From: an uncultured Eubacteriales bacterium
Lineage (GTDB): Bacteria; Bacillota; Clostridia; Oscillospirales; Acutalibacteraceae
Direction: 5' to 3'
Assembly (NCBI GenBank): GCA_951801675.1
Contig: CATONX010000014.1
Coordinates: 1 to 54,470, forward strand
DNA length: 54,470 nucleotides
Shown: positions 39,886 through 50,197 of the stretch, piece by piece
Position numbering within the stretch: the first letter of the stretch is position 1
Layout of the letters: every line of letters begins with the position of its first letter
Translations under genes and position numbers: made by a program
The notes under the pieces: model-generated
What the model was told of the DNA's origin: nothing
The model's database searches: none
Seen by the model: the letters and a program-made list of their open reading frames with translations, nothing else

Positions 39886-41139
39886 TCAGTCAAACCGGCG
39901 GGTGAATAAGTCGCTTTTTTCAAGCAGGCTTTCCACCGTGTCGAATCCCAGCCGGTGCAAAAGCTCGATCACATAGGGGTTGTCGATGGGAGTCGAGTAA
40001 GGCGCTTCGTCGCCGTAAACGTTGACATGCTCCCGGCCAAGCTCCCGGTCCAGGATTGCCTTTGGCCCGCCCACACAGCCGCCCACACAGCCCATCCCTT
40101 CCAGGAAATTGGCCTTGATTTTGCCTTCCTTGAGATCGCTTAACATGGCCTTGCAGGATGGAACGCCGTTTGCCTGCCGGGCTTTCACCGGAATGGGGCG
40201 GTCGGGATTTAAGCGCTTGACGGTGGACTGCACCGCTTCGCTGACCCCGCCGGTACGTGCATAAATGCGCCCGGCGCGGGAGGAATGTTCCCGGTCGTCG
40301 TCGGGCAACGCTTCCGGACGAATGCCCGCAAAATCAAAAATCTGCTGGACCTCCTCGAAGGTAAGCACGTAATCCACCGCGTCCTTTACGTCCGGTTCTC
40401 TGGCCTCCGCCTTTTTCGCCAGGCACGGCCCGATGAAAATGACCTTTGCTTCCGGTTCCAACTGCTTGATGGTGCGCCCGCAGGCTACCATGGGGGATAC
40501 CGCCCCCGGAACATGGGGCAGCAGGTTGTGGTACACCTTGCGGATCATGGCGATCCAGATGGGGCAGCAGCAGCTGGTCAGCTGATAGTCCTCATCGGTC
40601 AGGATGTTGTGGTCGAACTCCAGCGCTTCTTTCAGGGTAAGAATGTCCGCAAACAGAGCCACCTCTACCATTCCCGCGAATCCCAGCTGCTTAAAAGCGG
40701 AGCGCAGCTTGCCGGGGGTGACCTCCTCGGAAAACTGGCTGATAAAGGCAGGGGCGATAATGGCGTAAACCGGCGCTTCACCGCTGTTCACCATGGCCAT
40801 GGCGGGCAGCACGTCCTTGCTGGCGATCAGATGCTTGGCCTTGCACCGGTCCACACAGGCGGCACAGCCCACGCAAAGGTCAGCCACAGGGGTGGCGTTG
40901 CCGTGTTCATCCAGTTTTAATGCGTCAAACAGGCATTTTCCCGCACAGTTGGCCTTTTCCTCGTCCGAACAGCTGCACTCCCCAATCCGCCAAACCGGCG
41001 CGTACTGGTCCGGGTGGAGCAGGCAATCCAGCGGATGGGCGTCGAAGTCGCTTTTGCGGATGCTTTCCAGCTCTTCCTTGGTGGCGTTGTGAACCGCTGC
41101 GTTCATCAACCGCAGATAAATTTCGTTAAACGTGGGCAT
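39886..41139 (-). CDS. Iron-only hydrogenase-like protein with divergent H-cluster motifs
   Basis: A 417-residue protein. The N-terminal ~110 residues bind clusters: ECSCSDEEKANCAGKC and the ferredoxin motif CVGCAACVDRC. The rest is the [FeFe]-hydrogenase large domain. L1 is TSCCCPIW, with one more Cys than the usual TSCCPxW. L2 is IGPCLAKKAE, with Gly for the Met of MPC. L3 is EGMGCVGGCVGGP. These H-cluster Cys remain, but the Met change is like that of putative sensory (HydS-like) groups rather than the main catalytic group. It has no PAS domain, is a single gene with no NADH or electron-bifurcating partners, and lacks nearby maturases. Hydrogen sensing or a slow hydrogenase are both possible. 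Confidence 0.82.
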   Translation of the reverse strand: MPTFNEIYLRLMNAAVHNATKEELESIRKSDFDAHPLDCLLHPDQYAPVWRIGECSCSDEEKANCAGKCLFDALKLDEHGNATPVADLCVGCAACVDRCKAKHLIASKDVLPAMAMVNSGEAPVYAIIAPAFISQFSEEVTPGKLRSAFKQLGFAGMVEVALFADILTLKEALEFDHNILTDEDYQLTSCCCPIWIAMIRKVYHNLLPHVPGAVSPMVACGRTIKQLEPEAKVIFIGPCLAKKAEAREPDVKDAVDYVLTFEEVQQIFDFAGIRPEALPDDDREHSSRAGRIYARTGGVSEAVQSTVKRLNPDRPIPVKARQANGVPSCKAMLSDLKEGKIKANFLEGMGCVGGCVGGPKAILDRELGREHVNVYGDEAPYSTPIDNPYVIELLHRLGFDTVESLLEKSDLFTRRFD

Positions 41140-41411
41140 GGCAGACCGTCCTTTCCTGGGTGCGGCAAGCGAGGTTTCCCGCGTCGCCGTCTTTCCATTA
41201 GCATCACCAGTTTTTCACTGTTTACTTATCTTAGCAGGACAAAGAAGGGAGCGCAAGGAATTTTTCGTCGGTCTCTCTTCCATTCTTTAGAAAAGCAGCC
41301 GAATCCATGGAGAACCAGGCTGACCCAGGCCCGCGGAGGATTTTAAAATGTTACGGGATATGCTACAATAGATAAGTTCTATTCGATACACCGAGACGGC
41401 GGAGGAAAGCC
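41140..41411. other. Gap between divergent hydrogenase-like gene and addB
   Basis: No gene is seen. TACAAT at 41364-41369 may be the addB -10, but no good -35 accompanies it. Confidence 0.4.
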
Positions 41412-44400
41412 ATGCTTCAATTGATATTAGGCCGGGCCGGCAGCGGCAAAACCGGCTGGCTGCGGGATGCCATAGCCGCAAAAGCCCGCAGCGGCGAAGA
41501 ATCTCTCATTTTGCTCGTACCCGAACAGGTTTCCTTTCAAAACGAGCGGGCGCTTTTGGGGCTTTTAGGCCCTGCCCTTGCCCGCCGGGTAGAGGTGCTC
41601 AGCTTCACCCGCCTGACCGACCGCATTCAGCGGGAAGCAGGGGGCGGCGCCGGCCGCCGGCTGCAAGACAGCGGCCGGTGTATGCTCATGACCGCGGCCC
41701 TAGAGCAGGTGAAGGACGAGCTGTCCTTTTACCGGCGCAGCACGGGAAGCCCGGACTTTATCAAGGCGGTGCTCCGGCTGTCCGGCGAGTGCAAGCAAAA
41801 CGCCATTTTGCCCGCCGCTCTCGAAGCAATAGCCCAGGGGATGGAGACAGGTTCCTTAAAGGAGAAAACCCGGGAGCTTTCCCTGATTCTCGGTTCCTAC
41901 GAGGCGCTGGTGGCCTCCTCCTTTGTGGACCCTATGGATGACTTAACCCGCCTTGCTTCGTTGCTGGCGGAATACCCCTTTTTTGAAGGAAAGCAAGTGT
42001 TTTTGGACGGGTTTACCGGCTTTACCGGCCAAGAGTGGGCCATATTAAAGCGGATTCTCGCCCAGGCGGCTTTGGTGACCGTGACCCTCTGCGCCGACTC
42101 ACTGGGCGAGCAGGGCGGGACAGGGCTTTTTGCCCCGGCGGCGGAGACCGGGCGGCGCCTGATTGGCCTTGCCAAGGAGCAGGGAAGCCGGGTGGCGGTC
42201 CCTGTCACGCTTACAAAGCCCCTGCGCTATCAAAGCGGGGCTCTGGCCAAGGTGGAGCGGGAGCTTTTTCGCTTCACTCCGGGCGAAGAAGCGGGAGAGG
42301 AGGATGCCCTGTGGCTGTTTGAAGCGGCAAATCCCCAGGAGGAGGCCCAGTTCGTCGCCCGCACCGCCCGGTACCTCGCCCGCGTCAAAGGGTACCGGTA
42401 CCGGCAGATGGCGGTCATCGCGCGCACCGCCCAGCCCTATGAGGACGCGCTGGAAGCCGCCTTTTCGCAAAACGAGGTGCCGCTGTTTTTAGACCGGCGG
42501 GAGCAAATCGACGCGAAACCCCTGACCGCCGCCGTGCTGACGGCGCTGGAAGCGGTCAGCGGGAACTTTGAGACCGACGCTCTTCTCCGCTACGCAAAGA
42601 CCGGGTTTGCCGGGCTTACTTTGGACGAAATTTCCCAGCTGGAAAACTACGTGCTTTTGTGGGGCATTGACCGGCGCCGCTGGCTCTCTGACTGGCAGGG
42701 AAACCCCCAGGGCTTTGCCGAGCAGTTTTCCGATGGGGCAAAGGAAGCCCTGTCTCAGATCAACCGTTCCCGCGTCCGTCTTATCGAACCGCTTCTTCAC
42801 TTGGAGCAGGCGACCCAGGACGCGGACGGGGAAGGCATGGCCAAAGCGGTTTACGGGCTTTTGGAGGAAACGGGGGCCGCCTACCAGCTCAAGAGCCTGG
42901 TTACTCTCCTGCGGGAAGAGGGGAGAAACCAGCTGGCCGACGAACAGGCGGCCTTGTGGGAGCTTTTGATGGCCATTCTCGACCAAGCGGCTCTCACCCT
43001 CAAGGGAACCCGCCTTTCGCTGCGGCGGTTCCTCGATACGCTGCGCCTGGTTTTCTCCACCTGCGACTTGGGGCTTATTCCCCAAGGGCTCGACGAGGTG
43101 CAGTTCGGCGCGGCCGACCGGATAAGGCCCAATGAGCCCAAGGTGACCTTTCTCATCGGCGCAAACGACGGGGAATTCCCGCAAAACCGTTCTCCGGGCG
43201 GGCTTTTGACCGACTTTGACCGCAGCCGCCTGATCGCCATGGGTCTGCCGCTGTCCCAGTCGGTGGAGCAGCAGGCCCAGGAGGAACGGTTTTTGGTTTA
43301 CACGGCGGCAGCCAGCCCCAGTGATCTGCTCATCGTCAGCTACAAGCGGCAAAACGCGGTGGGAGACGCTCTGCTTCCTTCCGTGCTGGTGGGGGAACTT
43401 CGCCGCATGTTCCCGACGCTTGCCACCCAGATATCCGAACTGACACCGTCTCTGGCCCAGGCCGTGAGGCCGGCCTTTGAGCTGACGGCCCTCACCTTCC
43501 GGGAACCCACCGTGCTTTCCGCGTCTTTAAAGGCTCTTTTTGCAACCCGGCCCGGTTACCGCCAGCGCCTGGCTGCTTTAGAGCGGGCGGCCGCCCGCCG
43601 GCCCTTCGCCTTTGCCGGCCGGGAGGCGGCCGCTCGGCTTTTCGGGAGCAAGATGACCCTGTCCGCCACCAAAATCGAGAAATACCATCTGTGCCGGTTT
43701 GCCTATTTCTGCCGGTACGGGCTGCACGCGAAGCCGCGCAAAAAAGCGGAGTTCAACGCCCTCGAATACGGCACCGCCATCCACTTTTTGTTGGAGCGGC
43801 TGCTGCGCACCCATTCTCCGGCCCAGCTGAACAAACAGCCGCCTGCCTACTTGCAGCGGGAAATCGACGAGCTGCTGGAGGAATACGTGACCACCCGCCT
43901 GGGCGGCTGGGAGGACAAAACCCCGCGCTTTCGCTATCTGTTCTCCCGCTTGTCCAAAACCGCACGCACCTTGGTGCTCCAGTTGGTGGCGGAGCTTTGC
44001 CAGAGCGAATTCGTCCCCACGGACTTTGAGCTTGCCATCGGGGAAGGAGGGGACCTTGCTCCCATGACCCTGCGCCTGCCCGGCGGCGGGGAGGTGCAGG
44101 TGGAAGGGAAGATCGACCGGCTTGACGTGATGCACAAAGACGGCAAAAGCTACGTGCGGGTGGTGGACTATAAGACCGGAACCAAGGTGTTTCAGCTGTC
44201 CGACGTGCTTTTTGGCCTGAATATGCAGATGCTTTTGTACCTCATCACCGTCTGGCAAAACGGGAAGGACCGGTATGGGGACGTGGTTCCCGCGGGAATT
44301 CTCTACATGCCCTCCCAGGACGCACCGGTGGAGACCGACCGGCACGCAGACGAAGCGGCGGTCCAAAAGGAGAAAGGCAAGCAGTTTAAGATGAACGGCC

Positions 44401-44753
44401 TGCTTTTGGACGACAAACAAGTGATCGTAGGAATGGAGCCGGGCGCGGCGGGCCTGTTCATCCCCGCGAAGCTCACCAAAAGCGGAGAGCTGGACAGCCG
44501 GTCGTCGGTGGCGTCTTTGTCCCAGTTCGGCCGGCTGGCCGCGCAGATGGAGGAGCTGCTCACCCGCATGGCCCAAACCCTGCTGGAAGGGGACGTGGCC
44601 GCCGTCCCCGCCGCCGGGGAGTACGACGCCTGCGCCTGGTGCGATTATAAAACCGTATGCGGCCACGAACGGGGAGACCCGGTGCGCTTTGTGGAGAAAA
44701 TCGACCGGGTACAGGTTCTCGAAGCACTTGCAGACAAGGAGGTGCAGCCATGA
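41412..44753 (+). CDS. addB: AddB (helicase-nuclease subunit B)
   Basis: A 1113-residue AddB/RexB. It has the Walker A GRAGSGKT (7-14) and UvrD-like folds without most helicase motifs. The C-terminal RecB-type nuclease has VEGKIDRLDVM and VVDYKTGTK. The four Cys of the iron-sulfur staple are visible: one in EKYHLCRFAYFC and three in YDACAWCDYKTVCG. With AddA it resects double-strand ends up to a Chi site for RecA loading. GCGGAGGAAAGCC precedes the ATG. It overlaps addA by ATGA. Confidence 0.95.
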   Translation: MLQLILGRAGSGKTGWLRDAIAAKARSGEESLILLVPEQVSFQNERALLGLLGPALARRVEVLSFTRLTDRIQREAGGGAGRRLQDSGRCMLMTAALEQVKDELSFYRRSTGSPDFIKAVLRLSGECKQNAILPAALEAIAQGMETGSLKEKTRELSLILGSYEALVASSFVDPMDDLTRLASLLAEYPFFEGKQVFLDGFTGFTGQEWAILKRILAQAALVTVTLCADSLGEQGGTGLFAPAAETGRRLIGLAKEQGSRVAVPVTLTKPLRYQSGALAKVERELFRFTPGEEAGEEDALWLFEAANPQEEAQFVARTARYLARVKGYRYRQMAVIARTAQPYEDALEAAFSQNEVPLFLDRREQIDAKPLTAAVLTALEAVSGNFETDALLRYAKTGFAGLTLDEISQLENYVLLWGIDRRRWLSDWQGNPQGFAEQFSDGAKEALSQINRSRVRLIEPLLHLEQATQDADGEGMAKAVYGLLEETGAAYQLKSLVTLLREEGRNQLADEQAALWELLMAILDQAALTLKGTRLSLRRFLDTLRLVFSTCDLGLIPQGLDEVQFGAADRIRPNEPKVTFLIGANDGEFPQNRSPGGLLTDFDRSRLIAMGLPLSQSVEQQAQEERFLVYTAAASPSDLLIVSYKRQNAVGDALLPSVLVGELRRMFPTLATQISELTPSLAQAVRPAFELTALTFREPTVLSASLKALFATRPGYRQRLAALERAAARRPFAFAGREAAARLFGSKMTLSATKIEKYHLCRFAYFCRYGLHAKPRKKAEFNALEYGTAIHFLLERLLRTHSPAQLNKQPPAYLQREIDELLEEYVTTRLGGWEDKTPRFRYLFSRLSKTARTLVLQLVAELCQSEFVPTDFELAIGEGGDLAPMTLRLPGGGEVQVEGKIDRLDVMHKDGKSYVRVVDYKTGTKVFQLSDVLFGLNMQMLLYLITVWQNGKDRYGDVVPAGILYMPSQDAPVETDRHADEAAVQKEKGKQFKMNGLLLDDKQVIVGMEPGAAGLFIPAKLTKSGELDSRSSVASLSQFGRLAAQMEELLTRMAQTLLEGDVAAVPAAGEYDACAWCDYKTVCGHERGDPVRFVEKIDRVQVLEALADKEVQP

Positions 44754-47700
44754 GCGAAGGGCGCACATGGACTAAGGAGCAGGAGCAGGCCATCAAAGCC
44801 CGGGACGGGACGCTGCTGGTATCGGCGGCGGCAGGTTCGGGTAAGACGGCGGTGCTCGTGCAGCGAGTTATGGAACGCATCACCGACCCGGAGAACCCCT
44901 GCAACGTGGACCGGCTGCTCATCGTCACCTTTACCAGGGCCGCCGCCGCCGAAATGCGCGAGCGCATCGGGGCCCGGCTTTCCGAGCTTTTGCTGCAAAA
45001 CCCCGCCGACCGCTACTTGCAGCACCAGCAGCTTTTGCTGGGCCAGGCCCACATCAGCACCATCCACAGCTTCTGCGCGGACCTGGCCCGGGAAAACTTT
45101 CATCGTCTGGGCCTGTCTCCGGACTTTAAAATTGCCGAAGAAAGTGAAGTAGCCGTCCTTTCCGACCAAGCTATGGACGAGGCGCTGGAGGAGCGCTACA
45201 AGGAAGGAAGCGACGGCTTTCTGCGCCTTGTGGAGCTGTTAAGCCCCAAGCGGGACGATCGGCCCTTGAGCGACATGGTGCGGCGGCTTTACGAATTCGT
45301 CCGCTCTCATCCGTTTCCAGACCGGTGGATGAAAGAAAAGCTGGCGCTCTATCACCCTGACGGCCCGGTGGGGCGTACCTCCTGGGGCGAAATTGTGGTT
45401 TCTTATACCAAAAGCGCCCTTGCCCACGCAGAGCGGCGCCTTGCCTACGGCCTTCGCCTGATGCAAAGCGAACCGGAAAGCGAGGAGCTGTACGCCCCCG
45501 TCTTTTCCGCCGCCAGAGAACACCTGTGCACCATCCAAACCCTGCTGGAAAGCCGGGATTTGGACAAGGTGGGACAAGCGCTGCGTTCCTTCTCCTTTGC
45601 CCGGCGCAAGCCGGTGAAGAAGGGAACGGTGCTTACCCTGGGGCCCCAGCTCGACGCAGTGAAAAAGGAGGTGCAGGACCTTATAAAACGTCTCTGCGGC
45701 CTTTATGAGGCGGGGGAAGCGGAGTGCCGGGAGGACTTGGATGCCCTCTACCCGCTGGTGGAAGCTTTGTTTGACACCGTCCGCCTGTTTTCCAGGCGCC
45801 TCGACGAGAAGAAGGCGCAAAAGCACATGGTGGACTTTGGGGACTTGGAGCACCTGGCCATCCGCCTGCTGGTAAGGGAAGAAGAGGCCGGCTTTGTCCG
45901 AACCCGGGAAGCAAAGGAGCTGGCCGCCCGGTTTGAAGAAGTGCTGGTGGACGAATACCAGGACACCAACGAAGCCCAGGACCTGATTTTTCGGGCGGTA
46001 TCCCAGGAAGAAGGGAACCTGTTCTTTGTCGGGGACGTGAAGCAAAGCATCTATCGGTTCCGCCAAGCTATGCCGGAGATCTTTCTGCGCCGGCGCAATT
46101 CCCTGCCCAGTTATCAGGACGGCAATTATCCCGCAAAAATCACCCTGGGGCGCAATTTTCGCAGCCGGGAAGGGGTGACTGACGCGGTCAACTTTGTTTT
46201 TCGCCAGCTCATGAGCGAGGAGCTGGGGGAGATGGCGTACGATGAAGCCGAGGAGCTTCGCTGCGGCGCGGTTTATCCGCAAAGCTCGGAGGCGGACGCC
46301 GAGCTGATGGTGCTCGACCTGTCCGGCCTTTCCAAGGAAGACGACCGCAGCGCTGCCCAGGCGCGGGCCATTGGAACGCGCATCCGGGAGCTGATGGACT
46401 CTGGCGCCACCGTGTTCGAGCACGGGCGGCTGCGGCCCATGCGCTACCGGGATATCTGCATTCTTCTGCGCAGCAAGGAAGGGCGGGCCGCCCGGTATGT
46501 GCAGGAGCTTTCTTTGCTTGGCATTCCCGCGTATACCGACGTGTCCGGCGGTTTTTTCGGCACGGTGGAAATCTCCTGTATGCTTTCCCTATTGCGGGTT
46601 CTCGATAACCCTGTGCAGGACGTGCCTCTTTTATCGGTGATGCTTTCCCCGCTTTTCGGCTTTACCCCCGACGAGCTGGCGGGCATCCGTATGGCGTCCT
46701 CGGGCGGCGCCCTCTACCATGCGGTGGTCGCCAAAGCCGGGGAGGACGGCAAATGCCAGGAATTCTTAGAATCCCTTTCCAGGCTGCGGCTGTCCGCGGC
46801 GGTACTGCCCGCCGCGAGGCTATTAAGCGAAATCTATGAGCAGACCGGGTACGCCGCCATGGTCCAGGCCATGCCGGGCGGGTCCCAGCGCAAGGCGAAC
46901 CTGCTGCTCTTAACCGAGTACGCGAAGAAGTATGAGAGCGTGGGATATGGCGGCCTGTCCGGCTTTCTTCGGTTCATCGACCGGCTCGAGCAGCGCAAGG
47001 ACGACCTGGCTCCCGCGGCCACGTTGTCCGGCGCGGCGGACGTGGTGCGGATCATGAGCATCCACAGCTCCAAGGGGCTGGAATTCCCGGTGTGCATCGT
47101 GGCGGGCTTGGGCGGCCAGTTTAACAAAAGCGACGTGCGCGCCCCCGCCCTTCTCCACCCTCAGCTGGGGGTAGGCCTCAAGCGGCGGGATGCGCTTGGC
47201 CGCCAGTTTACCACCCTGCCCCGGGAGGCGGTGGCATTGGAGCTGGAACGGGCCACCCTGTCGGAGGAAATGCGGGTGCTGTACGTAGCGATGACCCGGG
47301 CAAAGGAACGGCTCATTCTGGTGACGGAATTAAAGGACCCTGCTGCCACGCTCCAGGCGGTGGCGGCAAACCTGCCCCCGTCCGGGCGTATGGAACCTTT
47401 TTTCCTGCGCCGTGCCAAGGGCTTTTTCGAATGGGTTCTGGCCTGCGCTTTGCGCCACCCGGATGGAGGAGCGCTTCGAGCGCTTGCCGGGCGGGAGGAT
47501 ATCGAACCTCTGCCCGCTTCCTCGTCCTGGGCCATGTCCATCGTTACCCCGCCGCCCGTCATTGGAGCACAAGAGGGGGATACTCAGCCCGATTTGTCCG
47601 CCCCCGACCCGGCGCTCATAGACCGCATCCAAACCCAGATCGACTGGGTGTATCCTTTCCAGGCGGTCAACCGCATTCCCGCCAAGGTAGCCGCGTCGGA

Positions 47701-48307
47701 GCTGGCGAAATCCGAGCAGACGGAAGCGTTTGTGGCTGTTTCCCGTCCGGCCTTTTTAAGCGGAGGCGGGCTTACCCCTACCGAGAAGGGCATCGCCCTG
47801 CATAGCTTTATGCAGTTTGCACACTTTGACCGGGCATCGGAGCGCCCGGAAGAGGAACTGAGCCGGCTGCTTTCGAAAGGGTTTCTGACGAAGGAGCAGG
47901 CGGATTCCATTCGAATGGAGAAAGTGCGCCGCTTCTTTGAAAGCGGGCTATATAGGAGGGTGAAGGCCGCCCGGCAGGTTTACCGGGAAATCCGCTTTAA
48001 TGTGGGCATCCCGGCCGGCCGGTTCGCCGGGGAAAGCGTAGATGTGCGCGGGGAACTGGTGGTGCTCCAGGGGGTGGCGGACCTGGTGTTCGAAGAAGAA
48101 AACGGGCTTGTGGTGGTCGATTACAAGACCGACGCCGCCCGGGATGGGGAACAGCTTCTGTCCCGCTATGCAAACCAGCTTCGCCTCTATGCCTACGCCA
48201 TGGAGCAGGTTTTCCATAAGCCGGTGAAGGAATGCGTTGTGTACGCGTTTTCCCTGGACCAGTCCTTTTCCCTGCGTGGGGAAGAATCGGAACCGGCTTC
48301 TTTGTAA
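44750..48307 (+). CDS. addA: AddA (helicase-nuclease subunit A)
   Basis: An 1185-residue SF1A helicase plus nuclease. Walker A AAAGSGKTAVL (about 26-36), FTRAAAAEMRERI, the DEYQDTN-type LVDEYQDTNEAQ, GDVKQSIYRFRQA and VAMTRAKERLIL are the helicase motifs. The C-terminal nuclease has VVDYKTDAA. ATG 44750 overlaps the addB stop (ATGA) and has AAGGAGGTG upstream; the frame back to 44657 is unused. This pair replaces RecBCD in Firmicutes. Confidence 0.96.
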   Translation: MSEGRTWTKEQEQAIKARDGTLLVSAAAGSGKTAVLVQRVMERITDPENPCNVDRLLIVTFTRAAAAEMRERIGARLSELLLQNPADRYLQHQQLLLGQAHISTIHSFCADLARENFHRLGLSPDFKIAEESEVAVLSDQAMDEALEERYKEGSDGFLRLVELLSPKRDDRPLSDMVRRLYEFVRSHPFPDRWMKEKLALYHPDGPVGRTSWGEIVVSYTKSALAHAERRLAYGLRLMQSEPESEELYAPVFSAAREHLCTIQTLLESRDLDKVGQALRSFSFARRKPVKKGTVLTLGPQLDAVKKEVQDLIKRLCGLYEAGEAECREDLDALYPLVEALFDTVRLFSRRLDEKKAQKHMVDFGDLEHLAIRLLVREEEAGFVRTREAKELAARFEEVLVDEYQDTNEAQDLIFRAVSQEEGNLFFVGDVKQSIYRFRQAMPEIFLRRRNSLPSYQDGNYPAKITLGRNFRSREGVTDAVNFVFRQLMSEELGEMAYDEAEELRCGAVYPQSSEADAELMVLDLSGLSKEDDRSAAQARAIGTRIRELMDSGATVFEHGRLRPMRYRDICILLRSKEGRAARYVQELSLLGIPAYTDVSGGFFGTVEISCMLSLLRVLDNPVQDVPLLSVMLSPLFGFTPDELAGIRMASSGGALYHAVVAKAGEDGKCQEFLESLSRLRLSAAVLPAARLLSEIYEQTGYAAMVQAMPGGSQRKANLLLLTEYAKKYESVGYGGLSGFLRFIDRLEQRKDDLAPAATLSGAADVVRIMSIHSSKGLEFPVCIVAGLGGQFNKSDVRAPALLHPQLGVGLKRRDALGRQFTTLPREAVALELERATLSEEMRVLYVAMTRAKERLILVTELKDPAATLQAVAANLPPSGRMEPFFLRRAKGFFEWVLACALRHPDGGALRALAGREDIEPLPASSSWAMSIVTPPPVIGAQEGDTQPDLSAPDPALIDRIQTQIDWVYPFQAVNRIPAKVAASELAKSEQTEAFVAVSRPAFLSGGGLTPTEKGIALHSFMQFAHFDRASERPEEELSRLLSKGFLTKEQADSIRMEKVRRFFESGLYRRVKAARQVYREIRFNVGIPAGRFAGESVDVRGELVVLQGVADLVFEEENGLVVVDYKTDAARDGEQLLSRYANQLRLYAYAMEQVFHKPVKECVVYAFSLDQSFSLRGEESEPASL

Positions 48308-48329
48308 AAAGAAGCCCAATGGGTAAATA

Positions 48330-48357
48330 TTGCAATTTATTCGGAGTATGCTATACT
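48330..48357 (+). promoter_or_regulatory. Candidate promoter of the CPBP-tadA pair
   Basis: TTGCAA (48330-48335), a 16-base spacer and TATACT (48352-48357), 81 bases ahead of the CPBP gene. Confidence 0.6.
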
Positions 48358-48438
48358 TGAGTATAACTAAAATTTGGGCGAACACAGTGCCATGGCTCTC
48401 AAAACGCAACGGGCTGTGGACGGAATAGGAGTGTCAGC

Positions 48439-49482
48439 ATGAATCCATATGCAAAGCAGGGGCAGATTTACCATCCTTCCCAGCCACCCTATGGTGGGGC
48501 ACCGGCCAATTCGCTTTGGGCCGTGGCGGAAAAGAAAAACCTATGGCACATGGGGAATGGAATCGGCCTGGCCATTCTGGGAATGCTGGCGGTGTCCACC
48601 CTCATCGGACTCGGGATGGTCTTTTTCGGAAGCCTGTTTGGGTTTTATAACTTGAAAGGGGAATTTGTCGGCCCGGACGTGGCCGAGCAGCTGGTGACCC
48701 TGATCAGCTATATCCCTATGCTGATTGTTCCCTTTGTCATCTATGCCAAGGCCAAGCGGATCCGCCTTTCTGACGTGGCGGTCCTGTCAAAACCGCGCAA
48801 GGGCCTGATGACCCCCGGCATTTTTGTGGGCCTGGGCTGCTGCATTCTGGGTAACATTTTGGTCATGGTCCTGTCCATGCTGATGGCAATGCTGGGCATT
48901 GAAATCACTACGCCGGCCATGTCGGTTCCCACCACTTTGGCGGGCCAGGGAATCTATCTGCTGACGGTGGGAATTCTGCCCGCGTTTATTGAGGAGTTTG
49001 TTTTCCGCGGCATCGTCATGCAGCCCCTGCGCCGGTATGGGGACGGGTTTGCCATCGTCATGTCCGCCATTGTTTTCGGCCTTGTGCATGGAAACCTGGT
49101 GCAGATTCCCTTTGCGATGGTGGTAGGGCTCATCATCGGTTTCTTTGTGGTAAAGTCCAACTCTTTATGGGTGGGCATCGTCATCCACCTGATCAACAAC
49201 ACCGCCAGCGTGGTGCTGACCATGCTGCTTTCCGGAGTAAGCGATGTGCTTGGAAACCTGGTGGTGCTGGCGTATTACGGGATCCTGATTCTGCTGGCAA
49301 TCGTGTTCTTGGCCGTGCTCATCGACCGGCAGCGCTGGATATTTCGGAAAAACCCGGTCCGATCTCCGCTGTCCCTGGGCAAACGGGTCAGCGCCTTCCT
49401 GCTTAATCCCGGTATGATTCTCGCTTTCCTCGCCATGGTTTATATGACCAGCTTTTACGTGAAGTTCGTGGGCCGATGGTAA
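48439..49482 (+). CDS. CPBP-family intramembrane metalloprotease (Abi/CAAX-type)
   Basis: A 347-residue protein with about eight membrane segments. Its three signature motifs are EEFVFRG (EExxxR), FGLVHGN (FxxxH) and HLINNT (HxxxN/B), which bind the active-site metal in CAAX-prenyl-protease/Abi-type enzymes. A short Tyr/Pro-rich N-terminus precedes the first helix. Substrates are unknown; members serve in peptide maturation, immunity to own bacteriocins or signalling. No bacteriocin gene is near. It overlaps tadA by 7 bases. Confidence 0.88.
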   Translation: MNPYAKQGQIYHPSQPPYGGAPANSLWAVAEKKNLWHMGNGIGLAILGMLAVSTLIGLGMVFFGSLFGFYNLKGEFVGPDVAEQLVTLISYIPMLIVPFVIYAKAKRIRLSDVAVLSKPRKGLMTPGIFVGLGCCILGNILVMVLSMLMAMLGIEITTPAMSVPTTLAGQGIYLLTVGILPAFIEEFVFRGIVMQPLRRYGDGFAIVMSAIVFGLVHGNLVQIPFAMVVGLIIGFFVVKSNSLWVGIVIHLINNTASVVLTMLLSGVSDVLGNLVVLAYYGILILLAIVFLAVLIDRQRWIFRKNPVRSPLSLGKRVSAFLLNPGMILAFLAMVYMTSFYVKFVGRW

Positions 49483-49973
49483 TGGAACAGGATATCCGGT
49501 TTATGAAAGAGGCCCTGCGCCAGGCGGAGCTGGCAGCTGAGGAGGGAGAGGTCCCGGTTGGCGCCGTGATCACCAAGGGGGACGAAATCGTTGCGGTGGG
49601 ACGAAACCGGCGGGAAACCGGCAAGTCTGCCCTTGCCCATGCGGAGCTGGAAGCGATTGCAGAGGCCTGCCGCAGGCTTGGCGGTTGGCGGCTGTGGGAA
49701 TGCACCTTGTATGTGACCTTAGAGCCCTGCCCCATGTGCGCGGGCGCCATCATCAACGCGCGTATTCCCCGGTTGGTGTTTGGCGCGAAGGACGAGAAAG
49801 CGGGCTCCGCCGGGTCGGTGGTGGATTTGTTCTCTCTGCCCTATAACCACCGCCCCCAGGTCGTCACCGGGGTGTTGGAAGAGGAATGCGCCGGGCTTTT
49901 ACAGGCGTTCTTTGCCGCGCTCCGAGAAAAAAGAAAGGCACAGCCCAAACGATGGAAAAAGCCGCAGGTATAA
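49476..49973 (+). CDS. tadA: tRNA-specific adenosine deaminase TadA
   Basis: A 165-residue zinc deaminase that makes inosine at position 34 of tRNA-Arg(ACG). Zinc ligands and catalytic Glu are in AH55AE57LEAI and EPC85PMC88AG. ATG 49476 overlaps the CPBP stop; ATG 49482, in a TAATG overlap, is an alternative. It is followed at once by a terminator overlapping its stop codon. Confidence 0.95.
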   Translation: MVMEQDIRFMKEALRQAELAAEEGEVPVGAVITKGDEIVAVGRNRRETGKSALAHAELEAIAEACRRLGGWRLWECTLYVTLEPCPMCAGAIINARIPRLVFGAKDEKAGSAGSVVDLFSLPYNHRPQVVTGVLEEECAGLLQAFFAALREKRKAQPKRWKKPQV

Positions 49974-49988
49974 AACCGGCGGCTTTTT
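49956..49988 (+). terminator. Terminator overlapping the end of tadA
   Basis: AAAAAGCCGC (49956-49965) pairs with GCGGCTTTTT (49979-49988), with an inner GGT/ACC. The left arm encodes the last tadA residues. Confidence 0.85.
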
Positions 49989-50197
49989 GTGCATACGTGA
50001 ACGTATCCATGAAACACGGATGAATTAGAGAGAAATGCTTTCTGTGGCGTTAGATGGGCCTGCCGATTTCTCTGCACGGGGAGCACAATTAAGAGGGCGC
50101 TTAAAAAGAAGAAGCAGGGAGCTGCTAAGCTTTCTCCTTGACAAAGCCGGGATCATGGGGTAAGATGGACAACGGTTGTAAGATATTCCATTTATCC

